Assembly: GCA_028281665.1 (NCBI GenBank) | Contig: JANQJK010000028.1 | Location: forward strand, 42,193-106,192 | DNA: 64,000 nucleotides | DNA from: Hyphococcus sp. | GTDB lineage: Bacteria; Pseudomonadota; Alphaproteobacteria; Caulobacterales; Parvularculaceae | Reading direction: 5' to 3' | Shown: piece by piece, positions 33,339 to 41,668 of the stretch | Position numbering within the stretch: position 1 is the stretch's first letter | How the letters are laid out: each line of letters opens with the position of its first letter | Program-made: the position numbers and the translations under genes | Notes under the pieces: generated by a model | Told to the model about the DNA's origin: nothing | Seen by the model: the letters and a program-made list of their open reading frames with translations, nothing else | The model's database searches: none

Positions 33339-33448
33339 TGGCTCGGGCCCGACTGGCCGGGGCCCCTGCCGACCAGGAAAAGGCCCGCCGCAGCGATGAC
33401 CGCGTTCAGACCCAGAAAGGCAACCAGCGCCATTTCAACCGCACCCAT
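33335..33448 (-). CDS. 37-residue single-span membrane peptide
   Basis: Encodes MGAVEMALVAFLGLNAVIAA then AGLFLVGRG and a polar tail. AGAGGAGAAACC before ATG 33448 is a strong ribosome binding site. It is translationally coupled to the downstream 74-residue gene and is a likely paralogue of the 30-residue ORF at 32398-32490. Function unknown. Confidence 0.62.
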   Translation of the reverse strand: MGAVEMALVAFLGLNAVIAAAGLFLVGRGPGQSGPSQ

Positions 33449-33628
33449 GAGGTTTCTCCTCTTTTTGTTTTTTCGTTTCAGCGGAGCGCTCTCGGCCACG
33501 CTCAATTGCGGCGGAAATAAGGCTCGCCGGCCTGTCTTTAAAGGGATGGGGCGTTCACAAACGCGCGCGATGCGCCCGCCCGGTCGGGGCGCGCGACGAA
33601 CCGCGGCAGGAAATGGGGTTTGGGCCGA

Positions 33629-34213
33629 TCAGGTCCGGTTGTCGCCAAGCGAGCCGGCGGGCGTCGACACGGCGGCGGCGACCGGCCCCGGCTCCGACTT
33701 GCGTTCGGGCGCCGGCGTCGATGCAGGCGGCGTCGTCTTCGGACGGGCGTTCTCCCCGGCGCCGGGCTTCACTTCGATGCGGCCCATGATCTGCGCGCCT
33801 TCGGCGATGGAGAGGCTGGGCGTTTTGATGTCGCCGTCGATAAGCGCCGTCGACCCAAGGGTCACGCGACCCGCCGCGCTGACATTGCCGATAACGCGGC
33901 CGCTGATGGACGCTTCGCGGACATTGACGTCCGCCGTCACGACCGCGCCGTCGTCTATGGCGACGAGGCCATCGCCTGAGATTTCGCCCTTAACGGAGCC
34001 GCTGAGGCGGGCCGCCCCCTTACAGACAAGACGACCTTCAACGATGCATCCTGCGCCGAGAAATGTCTCGAACTGGGACGTTTCGGACGCCTCGGCCGGC
34101 GCGGGCGCTGCCGGTTCCACGGTGGATTCATCGACCATTTCGTCAGCCGTTTTTCGTTCTTCGCCTGAAGTTTCGCCCTCAGCGCCGAAAATTTTGCTGA
34201 ATTGCGCAGCCAT
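33629..34213 (-). CDS. Bactofilin (polymer-forming cytoskeletal protein)
   Basis: A 194-residue bactofilin. The central DUF583 beta-helix spans about residues 48-150 with repeated hydrophobic-Gly rungs (FLGAGCIVEGRLVCKG, SGSVKGEISGDG, ISGRVIGNVSAAGRVTLG, ALIDGDIKTPSLSI, AQIMGRIEVKPG). Flanks are disordered, Pro/Ala/Glu-rich, as usual. Bactofilins polymerise without nucleotide under the membrane and organise cell shape, stalks or peptidoglycan enzymes. The usual partner peptidase of the M23 type is not next to it. It diverges from a PilZ-like gene. Confidence 0.92.
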   Translation of the reverse strand: MAAQFSKIFGAEGETSGEERKTADEMVDESTVEPAAPAPAEASETSQFETFLGAGCIVEGRLVCKGAARLSGSVKGEISGDGLVAIDDGAVVTADVNVREASISGRVIGNVSAAGRVTLGSTALIDGDIKTPSLSIAEGAQIMGRIEVKPGAGENARPKTTPPASTPAPERKSEPGPVAAAVSTPAGSLGDNRT

Positions 34214-34392
34214 GAAACGCCCCCATTACATAGTCGTAACAAATATGCCGATCCGGGACCGTCCGTGCAATCGCCGGGCCGCGAAAACCGGCCGATTTTC
34301 GGACGTTGTTTCAGCCTTTCGAAACCGCGCTCAGGCACAATCCCCTTTTCCGGAAGCGCAGAAGACGCTGCGCCGAAGAAGGGGACGAAACG

Positions 34393-34815
34393 ATGCCGCA
34401 AGTCTTACGCAAGCGCGCGCGCCGCGAGGAAGAAGCCAAGTTCGCCGAGTTGCAGGCCCGCGCCATCGCACGGCTTGCCCGCATCGCCGCGCCCGCCCAG
34501 CAGACCGCAGAGGTCGCCAAGGCCCTGGAGGAGTTCGACAGCCGGATGCGCGCCCGCATCGTCGCGGATTATCCGGCGCTGGTGATTTGCGAGGAGGACG
34601 AGGATACCCCGGCCACGGTCGTCGACATGTCCGAAGACGGGCTCCGCCTTCGCTTCGCGCGGCCGCACTACCTCCCGGCGAGCATCCTGATCGACTCGCC
34701 GGCCTTCAAGGGATTTGTGGTCGCGGAGGTGAAATGGCAAAGCGGCGTTGAAGCCGGCGTCGCCTTCGATCATCTGTGGACGCAACGGCTCGCCGCCCCG
34801 CTGCGCAAGGTCTAG
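34393..34815 (+). CDS. PilZ-like domain protein
   Basis: A 140-residue protein with a basic helical N-terminus (RKRARREEEAKFAELQARAIARLARI, about 6-31) and a C-terminal beta domain resembling PilZ (PATVVDMSEDGLRLRFARP, then VAEVKWQSGVEAGVAF). ATG 34393 follows AGAAGGGGAC. A classic c-di-GMP RxxxR motif before the barrel is not clear (a possible RMRAR lies upstream), so nucleotide binding is uncertain. It diverges from bactofilin. Confidence 0.7.
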   Translation: MPQVLRKRARREEEAKFAELQARAIARLARIAAPAQQTAEVAKALEEFDSRMRARIVADYPALVICEEDEDTPATVVDMSEDGLRLRFARPHYLPASILIDSPAFKGFVVAEVKWQSGVEAGVAFDHLWTQRLAAPLRKV

Positions 34816-34906
34816 GCGCGGCCTGGCGGTTTGGCATGCTGAAATAGCCGTAAAGGCTGATAATGGCGATGACGATAATGGCAAGAAGGGCGATCGACCC
34901 GGCCAT
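34706..34906 (-). CDS. Small single-span membrane protein (antisense overlap with PilZ gene)
   Basis: A possible 66-residue gene starting MAGSIALLAIIVIAIISLYG at 34906, with GGGGAGAG before the ATG. One clear hydrophobic helix is followed by a short polar segment, then an Arg-rich tail that may be noise, since it runs antisense through the 3' end of the PilZ-like gene. The strong ribosome binding site and clean transmembrane helix support it; the overlap argues against full length. Confidence 0.42.
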   Translation of the reverse strand: MAGSIALLAIIVIAIISLYGYFSMPNRQAAPRPCAAGRRAVASTDDRRRRRLQRRFAISPPRPQIP

Positions 34907-35138
34907 GCTCAACTCTCCCCGTTTGAGCGATTTTTCTGACCGATGAAGTATGAGGCAGCGCCGCCGGTTCAAGGGCGCGAATAAGGTCATTTCAGGGCGA
35001 AGACCGCACCCAACGCGCCGACCCCGGGCGGTATTGCGACCAGCCGGTTCTCCGATGCGGCGGGCGGCGTTTCACGTCATTGTATTTTTCGTCGGTCGTC
35101 GGAATATCGGAAAGTGTTACCGGAGGATGGGGAGTTTC

Positions 35139-35693
35139 ATGACACATACGACCAAACAGGTGATACGCGCAGCAATCTCCGCAGTGATGTTATTGCCAGC
35201 AGCCGCCTTCGCCGAGGGCGCTGAAATGCAGAACGCAGGGCTCGCCGACGAAACATGGGCAATGTCCGCAATTGAAACGGATCAGGGCGATGCCTGGGGC
35301 TATGCGCTCATCACAACGAGCAAAAACGGCAAGGATGTCGGCTTTCGTTGCTGGAACGGCAATCTCCTCGCTGCCTTCGGATTGGAATCCGGCGACCTGA
35401 TGAGCGCGTTCAAAGATGCGGGACCGCAAAAACCCGTGCGCATCAGGGTCTCGGTAAACGGCGGCGAACCGGAAATGCAAAACTGGGCGCTGCTAAAGCG
35501 CCACCGCGTCGTCGCCATGGCGGATCAAAAAATGACCCGCGCATTGTATAATGCAGCAGTGAGAGGCGAAACGGTTACGATCGATCCGCGCCGTCACGGC
35601 GACGGCGAAATGGAGTATGAACTCCCGGCGCCAAATGCGTCGGCGTTTGCGGCGTTTATGGAATCGTGCGGGTTTTCTTCGAGGGAAAGCTGA
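35139..35693 (+). CDS. Exported protein, unknown
   Basis: A 184-residue protein with a signal peptide (QVIRAAISAVMLLPAAAFA, cleavage near residue 26). ATG 35139 follows GGAGG-type sequence. The mature part has VGFRCWNGNLLAAFGLESG and a final MESCGFSS; the two Cys could pair. The arrangement (single-domain periplasmic protein reporting on a Trp-rich core) vaguely resembles IalB-like proteins, but I cannot assign it. Stands alone, convergent with the chorismate lyase-like gene. Confidence 0.72.
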   Translation: MTHTTKQVIRAAISAVMLLPAAAFAEGAEMQNAGLADETWAMSAIETDQGDAWGYALITTSKNGKDVGFRCWNGNLLAAFGLESGDLMSAFKDAGPQKPVRIRVSVNGGEPEMQNWALLKRHRVVAMADQKMTRALYNAAVRGETVTIDPRRHGDGEMEYELPAPNASAFAAFMESCGFSSRES

Positions 35694-35716
35694 CACGGTC
35701 GTGCCTGCCGCCGCGC

Positions 35717-36316
35717 TTATCCGAAAAGATCGCGCGGCATTTTCTCCGTAATAACCATAACGGGCCGCCCTTCAAAGAAGACCCGATAGACACGCGCCAG
35801 GAACTGAAGATCCTTCCTGTTTGGAAAACAAGGCGCATACGGAGCGCCGTCTTCAAAGAAGTAGCCGACAAGATCGCGGTAAATCGACAGGCGGTAGTCG
35901 ACAAAAAGGCGCCCTATCCCGGCCGGCGAGGCTTCGAGATCGTCGGCAAGCGCTTTGGGCAACCGTGCGGCGTCAACATAGCTGTGCGCAAAAACATACG
36001 CCTCGCCGGTATCGGCGCCGCGCAGCAATACCTTCCGTTCCCAGACAATGTCGCCGCTCCTTGATTTCATCACCTCAGCCGCGACGCCCGTAATCGGCCG
36101 TCGCGCATAACTCAGAATTTCAACCTCAATCAGCTCCCGGACATAGGCCTCAAGCTGGAACGTAAATGTCCCGTCGCAGGCGAGCATAATGCGCTCAAGA
36201 TCGGAAACATCGGCGAGATTGAGGTGCGCGCCAAGGATCGGCCTGATGTTGTCGGGCAGCGCACAATCGGGCAGTGCGGGATAACCCGTTACTGTTTCCG
36301 GCGTGACGGACTTCAT
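35717..36316 (-). CDS. Chorismate lyase-like (DUF98/UbiC-fold) protein
   Basis: A 199-residue protein whose middle matches the chorismate pyruvate-lyase/DUF98 fold: LERIMLACDGTFTFQLEAYVRE, ERKVLLRGADTGEAYVFAHSYV and the late GRLFVDYRLSIYRDLVGYFFE. ATG 36316 (MKSVTPETV) is the first good start; the longer upstream frame is a shadow. DUF98 members convert chorismate to a hydroxybenzoate plus pyruvate, or are of unknown function. Lack of ubiquinone neighbours makes the substrate uncertain. Confidence 0.75.
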   Translation of the reverse strand: MKSVTPETVTGYPALPDCALPDNIRPILGAHLNLADVSDLERIMLACDGTFTFQLEAYVRELIEVEILSYARRPITGVAAEVMKSRSGDIVWERKVLLRGADTGEAYVFAHSYVDAARLPKALADDLEASPAGIGRLFVDYRLSIYRDLVGYFFEDGAPYAPCFPNRKDLQFLARVYRVFFEGRPVMVITEKMPRDLFG

Positions 36317-36438
36317 CGCATTGCAGCGCGCATGGCGGACGGCTTTGACATGTCCGCAAGAATAACGCCGCACAGATGCTTCGCAACGTCCAAGATGACA
36401 CAGACCGGCGCCCGCGCCGGGTCCGCGCAGGACGCGCC

Positions 36439-36840
36439 TTATTTCGTACCGGCCTCGGTGGCCTTCAGGATCACACGGCCGAAGTCGCCGAGCATGACAA
36501 AAACGCCGATGGCGACGCCGCGGTGGAGTTGACCCGTAAACTGGTACTGATTCCACGCCCAAAGGGCCGCGGCAACGATGATAACGATCCGGGCAATGAT
36601 TGTCGCGGTGAAGTTTGCCGTCTTGGCGGCAAGACGGCGTTTTCGCTGGTCGGGACTTTCTTCGAGCTGGCGAGGCCGGATACGAGAAGGATCCGGCCGC
36701 ACCTCATCTCTGCGTCGCGGCGCAGACGACGACGCGGCGGCGTCCGCGGGCGGCGCTGCAAATGATGATGAACCCGCCACCGCGGCGAGACGGTCCACGC
36801 CCGCCGCTGCGGTTTGAACGTTTTTTGCGCCAAAGCCCAT
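36439..36840 (-). CDS. Two-span membrane protein, unknown
   Basis: A 133-residue protein. A long polar N-terminus rich in Ala, Ser and Arg precedes two hydrophobic stretches (TATIIARIVIIVAAALWAWN, about 80-100, and GVAIGVFVMLGDFGRVIL). ATG 36840 is preferred to 36861 because GAGGG is well spaced before it. No family recognised. It precedes the chorismate lyase-like gene with 122 bases between. Confidence 0.62.
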   Translation of the reverse strand: MGFGAKNVQTAAAGVDRLAAVAGSSSFAAPPADAAASSSAPRRRDEVRPDPSRIRPRQLEESPDQRKRRLAAKTANFTATIIARIVIIVAAALWAWNQYQFTGQLHRGVAIGVFVMLGDFGRVILKATEAGTK

Positions 36841-36957
36841 CGCCGAGCCCTCGCCTCCCATTGCCAGTGTTTAAAAACAGCAAAGGGTGCTTACGATGAG
36901 CTAAAACAGACCCGTAAAATTTTCCCGGTTTCATTTACGACATACGCAAAAAAAGAA

Positions 36958-36980
36958 CGGGCGGCCGTAGCGGCCGCCCG
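36958..36980 (-). terminator. Intrinsic terminator of TonB receptor gene
   Basis: Perfect 10-bp arms CGGGCGGCCG/CGGCCGCCCG with a three-base loop TAG, followed on the minus strand by seven T (plus-strand A 36948-36954). It lies 30 bases after the receptor stop. Confidence 0.92.
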
Positions 36981-37009
36981 AACCCTGGTCCCCTCCGACG
37001 CCCCTGGCG

Positions 37010-39823
37010 CTAGAACGATTTCCGAACAGTAATGCCGTAGGTCCGCGGCTCATTGGTGTAGCCGCTGAAACTGTCGACCGTGCCGCCGGCCCAATCCGGA
37101 CGCGGATCAGACTGAGCAACGGACGGGAAACCGCTAAGCAGGAACTCGTTGTTATTGAGGTTGCGGCCCCAGACGCTGACCGAGAACCCGTTTTCCATTT
37201 CGTACCCGATGCTCGCATTGATCAAGCTGACGCGCCGCGATGCGATTTCAGGGGGGATATTGTCGAGAGCCTGCACGTCGCTTTCATACAAGTATTCGAT
37301 ACGCGCGAAGCCTTGTGCGCCGGACGCGAAATCATGCGTGTAGGTTGCAGAAGTCGACAGGCTGATTTCGTGAATGCCCGCCGGCGTTAACCCGGAACCG
37401 TCGAAGAAGTCCGGCGTGAAGCCGGTTACCGGATCCGCAGCGCATCCCGGAGGGCGGAAACCTGCGAAGGACGTACACGGCGCTTGCGTAAACACGTCAA
37501 ACTCCGGATCAAGGTATGTCAGGCCGAAGGTCAGTTGCAGCGGGTCGATCGGGCTATAGGCAGACTCGATTTCGAAGCCGCGAACAGACTGTTCCTCCGC
37601 ATTCGCAAGAACAAAGCCCGTTCCGATAAACAGGTTCGACTGGAAGTCTTCAATTGTCTGGTCAAATACTGCGATGTTTACAAAACCGCCATCGAAATTC
37701 GCCTTCAACCCGATCTCGTAAAGCGTCACGTCCTCCGGACGAGCCGTCCGGCCAAAGCCGGTGGCGTCCGGCGGGCGCGAATCAGAGGAGAGATTGACGG
37801 CACCGGCTTTCCAGCCCGTCGAGTAGGTGAAGTAGACGTTTATGCTGTCGGTAACGTCGTAAGCGACACGCGCGGTGTAGGTAATCTTGTCGTCCGACAG
37901 CCGGCCATTATCCAGCGGATCCAGCGGGTTCGGAAAATTCACCTGCGGCTGGAAGAACTGGAACGGCGCCAATGCCAGTGCGGAATTGCAAAGCAGCGCC
38001 GGACTTGGAAGGTAGCAATCGGCGGCGGCAATCGCCGTCGCGACGCTTCCGATCGTCTGTGGATCGGTCAATGGTGCGCCGGTCGCCGGATCGATTGCGA
38101 AGCCGCCCATCAAGGCTGCAAGCGGCAGCGGCGTCGCCAGCGTCGCATCAATAACGGGCTGAGGCGCCGTCAAGATATCGACCGCCCCGCTCGTAAGCGT
38201 CAACACAGCGCCGCGGAACCCAAGCGCCGTCAAATCAACGTTAGAGATTACGTCGGTGAGCGTGCTTGTTCCGGTGGCGATTTTGCGGTCGTTGATATAC
38301 GAAACGCCGCCGCTAATCGTAAGGCGGTCTGTGAGGTTGAAGTCAGCCTGACCGAAAAACGAATAGGACCGGTTGTCCAGCGTGTAGTCGCCAAACACGC
38401 CGCCCCCGGGCGCGAAAAACGTGCCGAAGGGAAGGCTAAGACCGGTTGGCGGCGGGGCCGTTTCAAAGCCTGTCAATGCAACCGGGGAGCCTGTGGCGAG
38501 AAACGCGAGCGAGTCCGCAAATGCGCGCGTGTCCGGGCCCCAAATCACGTCGCGCTCGAAGTCAATATTTTCGTCGAAGAAGTATCCGCCAATCAACCAG
38601 TCCAGTCGATTGTCACCGGTCGACGCGATCCGTATCTCCTGGGTGAACGTCTCATACGACCGCGTCTGCGGATTCCGGATGGCGGCAAGCGACGAGAAAT
38701 CGGCATCAGTTTCCGTGTTGTCGTCCTGTTCGCGATAGGATGTGATCGACGTCACCGCAGCAAAACCGACATCCCAATCGGCCTGAAGCGATACGCCCTT
38801 GCCGGTAAGCTCGTTTGTCGGGTCGAGATCGTAGGTCACTTCACGCGCAAAGGGATCGTTTGCATTGCCGATCGCGGCGCCAAGTCCGGGGATCGGGACC
38901 GATACTGTCGCAGCGTCGATTTGCGCCTGGGTGTAAATCGGCACGCCGTTGACCAGGCTCCCCGGCATCATCCCGCCGAGAATGATCGGGCTCACGATAT
39001 CAACCACCGTACCCGGGCCAATCGCCTCGGTCGCCGGTCCGTTGAAGATCTGCACTGCGCCGCAGCAAACTTCGTCAATCTTGTTATACTCGCCAATGGC
39101 TCTGAACGAGAGCGTGTCCGTCGGCTCCCAAAGGAGTTGGGCGCGCGCCGCCCAGCGGGACCGTTCGTTCACTTTGGTGTCGTTGACGATATTGTCGTAA
39201 TAGCCGTTGCGCTCGTTAATACTGCCTGAAACGCGAAACGCCAGCGTATCGCTGAGAGGGCCGGTAAGCGTTCCCTTGAAAAGCACCTGATTGAAGTTCC
39301 CGTAGGAAGCCTCAACACCGCCGCCCCAATCGAAGTCCGGCGATTTCGTGGTAATCGAGATAGCGCCGGCGGAAACGTTCTTGCCGAAAAGCGTAGATTG
39401 CGGTCCGCGAAGGACTTCGACCCGTTCCAGCGTCGGCAAATCGAGGATCGCAGCGGCGGAACGCGAGCGGTACACGCCATCAATGAACACGCCGACCGAT
39501 CCTTCAATGCCCGGATTGTTGGCGCCGTTGCCGAAACCACGGATCAGGAAATTCGTCTGCGATGAGTTCTGAAGCTGCGTTACCCGCAGCGAGGGCACCG
39601 ACGCCTGCAGGTCGAAAAGATCCTGAATAAACGCCTTTTCCACCACGTCAGCGTCAACGACGCTAACGGCGACCGGCACTTCCTGGAGCGTCTGCGGGCG
39701 TTTCGTTGCTGTAACGATAATCTGGTCTGTTTGCGCCAACGCCCCGCTGGCGGCGATCGCGGCGACGGCGGCCCCAGACAACATGCTCTTGGCGAGAACG
39801 GATTTTTTTAGTCGTAATATCAT
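37010..39823 (-). CDS. TonB-dependent outer-membrane receptor
   Basis: A 937-residue receptor that imports a large or scarce ligand across the outer membrane. ATG 39823 starts a signal peptide (LAKSMLSGAAVAAIAASGALA). A TonB box-like DQIIVTATKR follows, then the plug (PSLRVTQLQNSSQTNFLIRG, GVFIDGVYRSRSAAAILDLP, RVEVLRGPQSTLFGKN) and a long barrel ending with a C-terminal Phe (YGITVRKSF). Neither iron nor B12 context is nearby; such Caulobacterales-like receptors often take glycans or aromatic compounds. Ligand unknown. A terminator follows; the promoter region is 39824-40171. Confidence 0.95.
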   Translation of the reverse strand: MILRLKKSVLAKSMLSGAAVAAIAASGALAQTDQIIVTATKRPQTLQEVPVAVSVVDADVVEKAFIQDLFDLQASVPSLRVTQLQNSSQTNFLIRGFGNGANNPGIEGSVGVFIDGVYRSRSAAAILDLPTLERVEVLRGPQSTLFGKNVSAGAISITTKSPDFDWGGGVEASYGNFNQVLFKGTLTGPLSDTLAFRVSGSINERNGYYDNIVNDTKVNERSRWAARAQLLWEPTDTLSFRAIGEYNKIDEVCCGAVQIFNGPATEAIGPGTVVDIVSPIILGGMMPGSLVNGVPIYTQAQIDAATVSVPIPGLGAAIGNANDPFAREVTYDLDPTNELTGKGVSLQADWDVGFAAVTSITSYREQDDNTETDADFSSLAAIRNPQTRSYETFTQEIRIASTGDNRLDWLIGGYFFDENIDFERDVIWGPDTRAFADSLAFLATGSPVALTGFETAPPPTGLSLPFGTFFAPGGGVFGDYTLDNRSYSFFGQADFNLTDRLTISGGVSYINDRKIATGTSTLTDVISNVDLTALGFRGAVLTLTSGAVDILTAPQPVIDATLATPLPLAALMGGFAIDPATGAPLTDPQTIGSVATAIAAADCYLPSPALLCNSALALAPFQFFQPQVNFPNPLDPLDNGRLSDDKITYTARVAYDVTDSINVYFTYSTGWKAGAVNLSSDSRPPDATGFGRTARPEDVTLYEIGLKANFDGGFVNIAVFDQTIEDFQSNLFIGTGFVLANAEEQSVRGFEIESAYSPIDPLQLTFGLTYLDPEFDVFTQAPCTSFAGFRPPGCAADPVTGFTPDFFDGSGLTPAGIHEISLSTSATYTHDFASGAQGFARIEYLYESDVQALDNIPPEIASRRVSLINASIGYEMENGFSVSVWGRNLNNNEFLLSGFPSVAQSDPRPDWAGGTVDSFSGYTNEPRTYGITVRKSF

Positions 39824-40171
39824 GTTCGTAGCCCCTTGAATGCCCCTCCCTGGGGCGTTTTCGGCGTCGTTAACCAAAGCGCCAGATCGTTAGTTTTACT
39901 CCGCCGTAATATCCCGTCCAGCATTCGATGCTGTAACGCCGGGTTATGGCGGTCTGGCGTTACCGGATTACCACAATCGCTATTCGCAAATGCAGCATCG
40001 GCACGGAAATTAAGGTGAATGAGTAGTGTAAAAGTTTAATTAAAGTCGCATCCCGGGAGGCTGTGCGGGCGAAACCTTTTGTGAGGCAACCCCGCATGGC
40101 GGAGGCTTGGGCGCGGCAGCCTTCGCCAAACCAACGGCAGCGAGATCAGAGCGCTTTGCAATAGCCGCCCA
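39824..40171. other. Intergenic region with inverted repeat GTAACGCC-N15-GGCGTTAC
   Basis: 348 bases between the TonB receptor and tRNA-Val, with no gene. The receptor promoter must lie here. An 8-bp inverted repeat (39933-39940, 39956-39963) is the only structured element seen and could be a regulator site or a decayed hairpin. Confidence 0.5.
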
Positions 40172-40246
40172 TGGTGGGCGCGGCTGGGATTGAACCAGCG
40201 ACCCCTACGGTGTGAACGTAGTGCTCTCCCACTGAGCTACGCGCCC
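40172..40246 (-). tRNA. tRNA-Val(CAC)
   Basis: On the minus strand the cloverleaf runs from GGGCGCGTAGCTCAGTGG through anticodon CAC (in CGTTCACACCG) and T-arm GCTGGTTCAATCCCAGC to CGCGCCCACCA. Length 75 with encoded CCA. It lies alone between the TonB receptor and a hybrid kinase gene, and no element is integrated in it. Confidence 0.96.
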
Positions 40247-40342
40247 CAAGGCCAGGAAGGCAATATGTTCTCTTGCCATCCGAAGGTAAGGCCATACCGC
40301 TCCGCGCTGCTCCGCTCAAGGCGACCTTTGCGCAGCGGATCT

Positions 40343-41494
40343 TCAGGCCGCGGATTTGTTTGAAGTCGCCGAAACGCCAACCCGTTCGGCCGGCAATACA
40401 ATGACGGCGCGCGTCCCCTCGCCGACCGTGGAGTGAAGCAGGAATTGCGCGCCATGGGCGGCGGCAATGGCCTTCGTCATCGGAAGACCGAGACCCAACC
40501 CTTCCTTCGACCTTTTTAGTGACATGTCAGACTGGGTAAACGGCGCGCTCATTTCGTCGAGTTTGGCTTTCGGAATACCAGGACCGTCGTCTTTAACAAC
40601 GAATGCAAGCTCCCCGGACTTTGTGAGAGCGGCCCCGATCGTGATGGCAACACCGCCGGGAGAAAACCTCATCGCGTTCTCTAATAGTTTTGACAGAGCC
40701 TTCGATATCAGCACTCGATCACAGCATATCTCGAGGTCCGGATCCTGCAGCTTCACATCGATGCTGGCCTCAACCGAACCGCTTGGCGCTCGCGTTTGAT
40801 TTTTTGCGCTCTCTACGACTTCAGAGACGGTAGTATCGGTTTCGTTGATCGAAATAGGACCGGATCGTGCATCGGAAGCAAGCAACATATCCGACACGGT
40901 GTTCAACAGCCTCTTGCCGCCGTCAACGATATACTCCGCATATTCGCGGTGCAGCGGATCATTCTGCTTCTCAAACTGCTCACCGAGGAGTTGTCCAAAT
41001 CCAATGATCGCGTTCAACGGCGTCCGGAGCTCATGACTCATCACAGACAACAAAGCGTCCTTGAACTTCGCGCCAGCCTCAGCCTGATCACGAGCGGCGC
41101 GCAAGTCTTTTTGCGCATTGCTCGCTCGCAACACGAACATTACCGCCTGACTAAACAGGGTCCAGTTGATCGGCTTGGCGAGGAACGACGTCGCACCTTT
41201 GGCAAATACGCGATCGACGTCCTCCGGATTGTCGCTTGCCGTTATCACGATAATTGGCACGTCGGAAACGGAACGGTCGCTGCGGATATTCCGGGTTAAC
41301 TCGAAGCCGTCCATTACCGGCATTTCGATATCCGAAATCACGAGGTCGATCGGGTTCGAGCGTACTTTCGCCAGTGCGTCGGCGCCATTTTCAGCGACAA
41401 TCGGGTCGTACCCAGCATCAGCCAGTTTTGCAGACGCCAGTTCACGCATGACTGGATCGTCATCGACCAACAGTATCTTAGCACCGGCTGACAT
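40343..41494 (-). CDS. Response regulator-histidine kinase hybrid (REC-HisKA-HATPase)
   Basis: A 383-residue cytoplasmic hybrid. The N-terminal receiver (about 1-120) has LLVDDD, the phospho-acceptor Asp in DLVISDIEMPVMDGFEL and the invariant Lys in SFLAKP. A coiled coil leads into HisKA with MSHELRTPLNAIIG (about 157-170) and an HATPase_c with ENAMRFSP, DDGPGIP and EGLGLGLPMTKAI. With no sensor domain it probably receives phosphate from another kinase; the divergent neighbour with HPt domain is a natural partner (inference). ATG 41494 chosen before the receiver. Confidence 0.92.
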   Translation of the reverse strand: MSAGAKILLVDDDPVMRELASAKLADAGYDPIVAENGADALAKVRSNPIDLVISDIEMPVMDGFELTRNIRSDRSVSDVPIIVITASDNPEDVDRVFAKGATSFLAKPINWTLFSQAVMFVLRASNAQKDLRAARDQAEAGAKFKDALLSVMSHELRTPLNAIIGFGQLLGEQFEKQNDPLHREYAEYIVDGGKRLLNTVSDMLLASDARSGPISINETDTTVSEVVESAKNQTRAPSGSVEASIDVKLQDPDLEICCDRVLISKALSKLLENAMRFSPGGVAITIGAALTKSGELAFVVKDDGPGIPKAKLDEMSAPFTQSDMSLKRSKEGLGLGLPMTKAIAAAHGAQFLLHSTVGEGTRAVIVLPAERVGVSATSNKSAA

Positions 41495-41668
41495 CGTGTT
41501 CTGCACGTCCCTAACGCGTAAGAATTTCTTACACGCGCCAATTTGTGAAGAAATTCTTTGCAGCAAATTTGTTAAAAAGTGTTTTCGTCTCGGTCTATAG
41601 AAATCGAATTGAAATCTATTTGCATCACAATACTGGCGTTAAGAATGTGTTAATCCGGCGGACAAGCT

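Noticed and set aside
37484..39229. 581-codon plus-strand frame inside the TonB receptor
   Set aside because: Antisense shadow; Arg-rich with no domain, while the minus strand has a full receptor with signal peptide and terminator.
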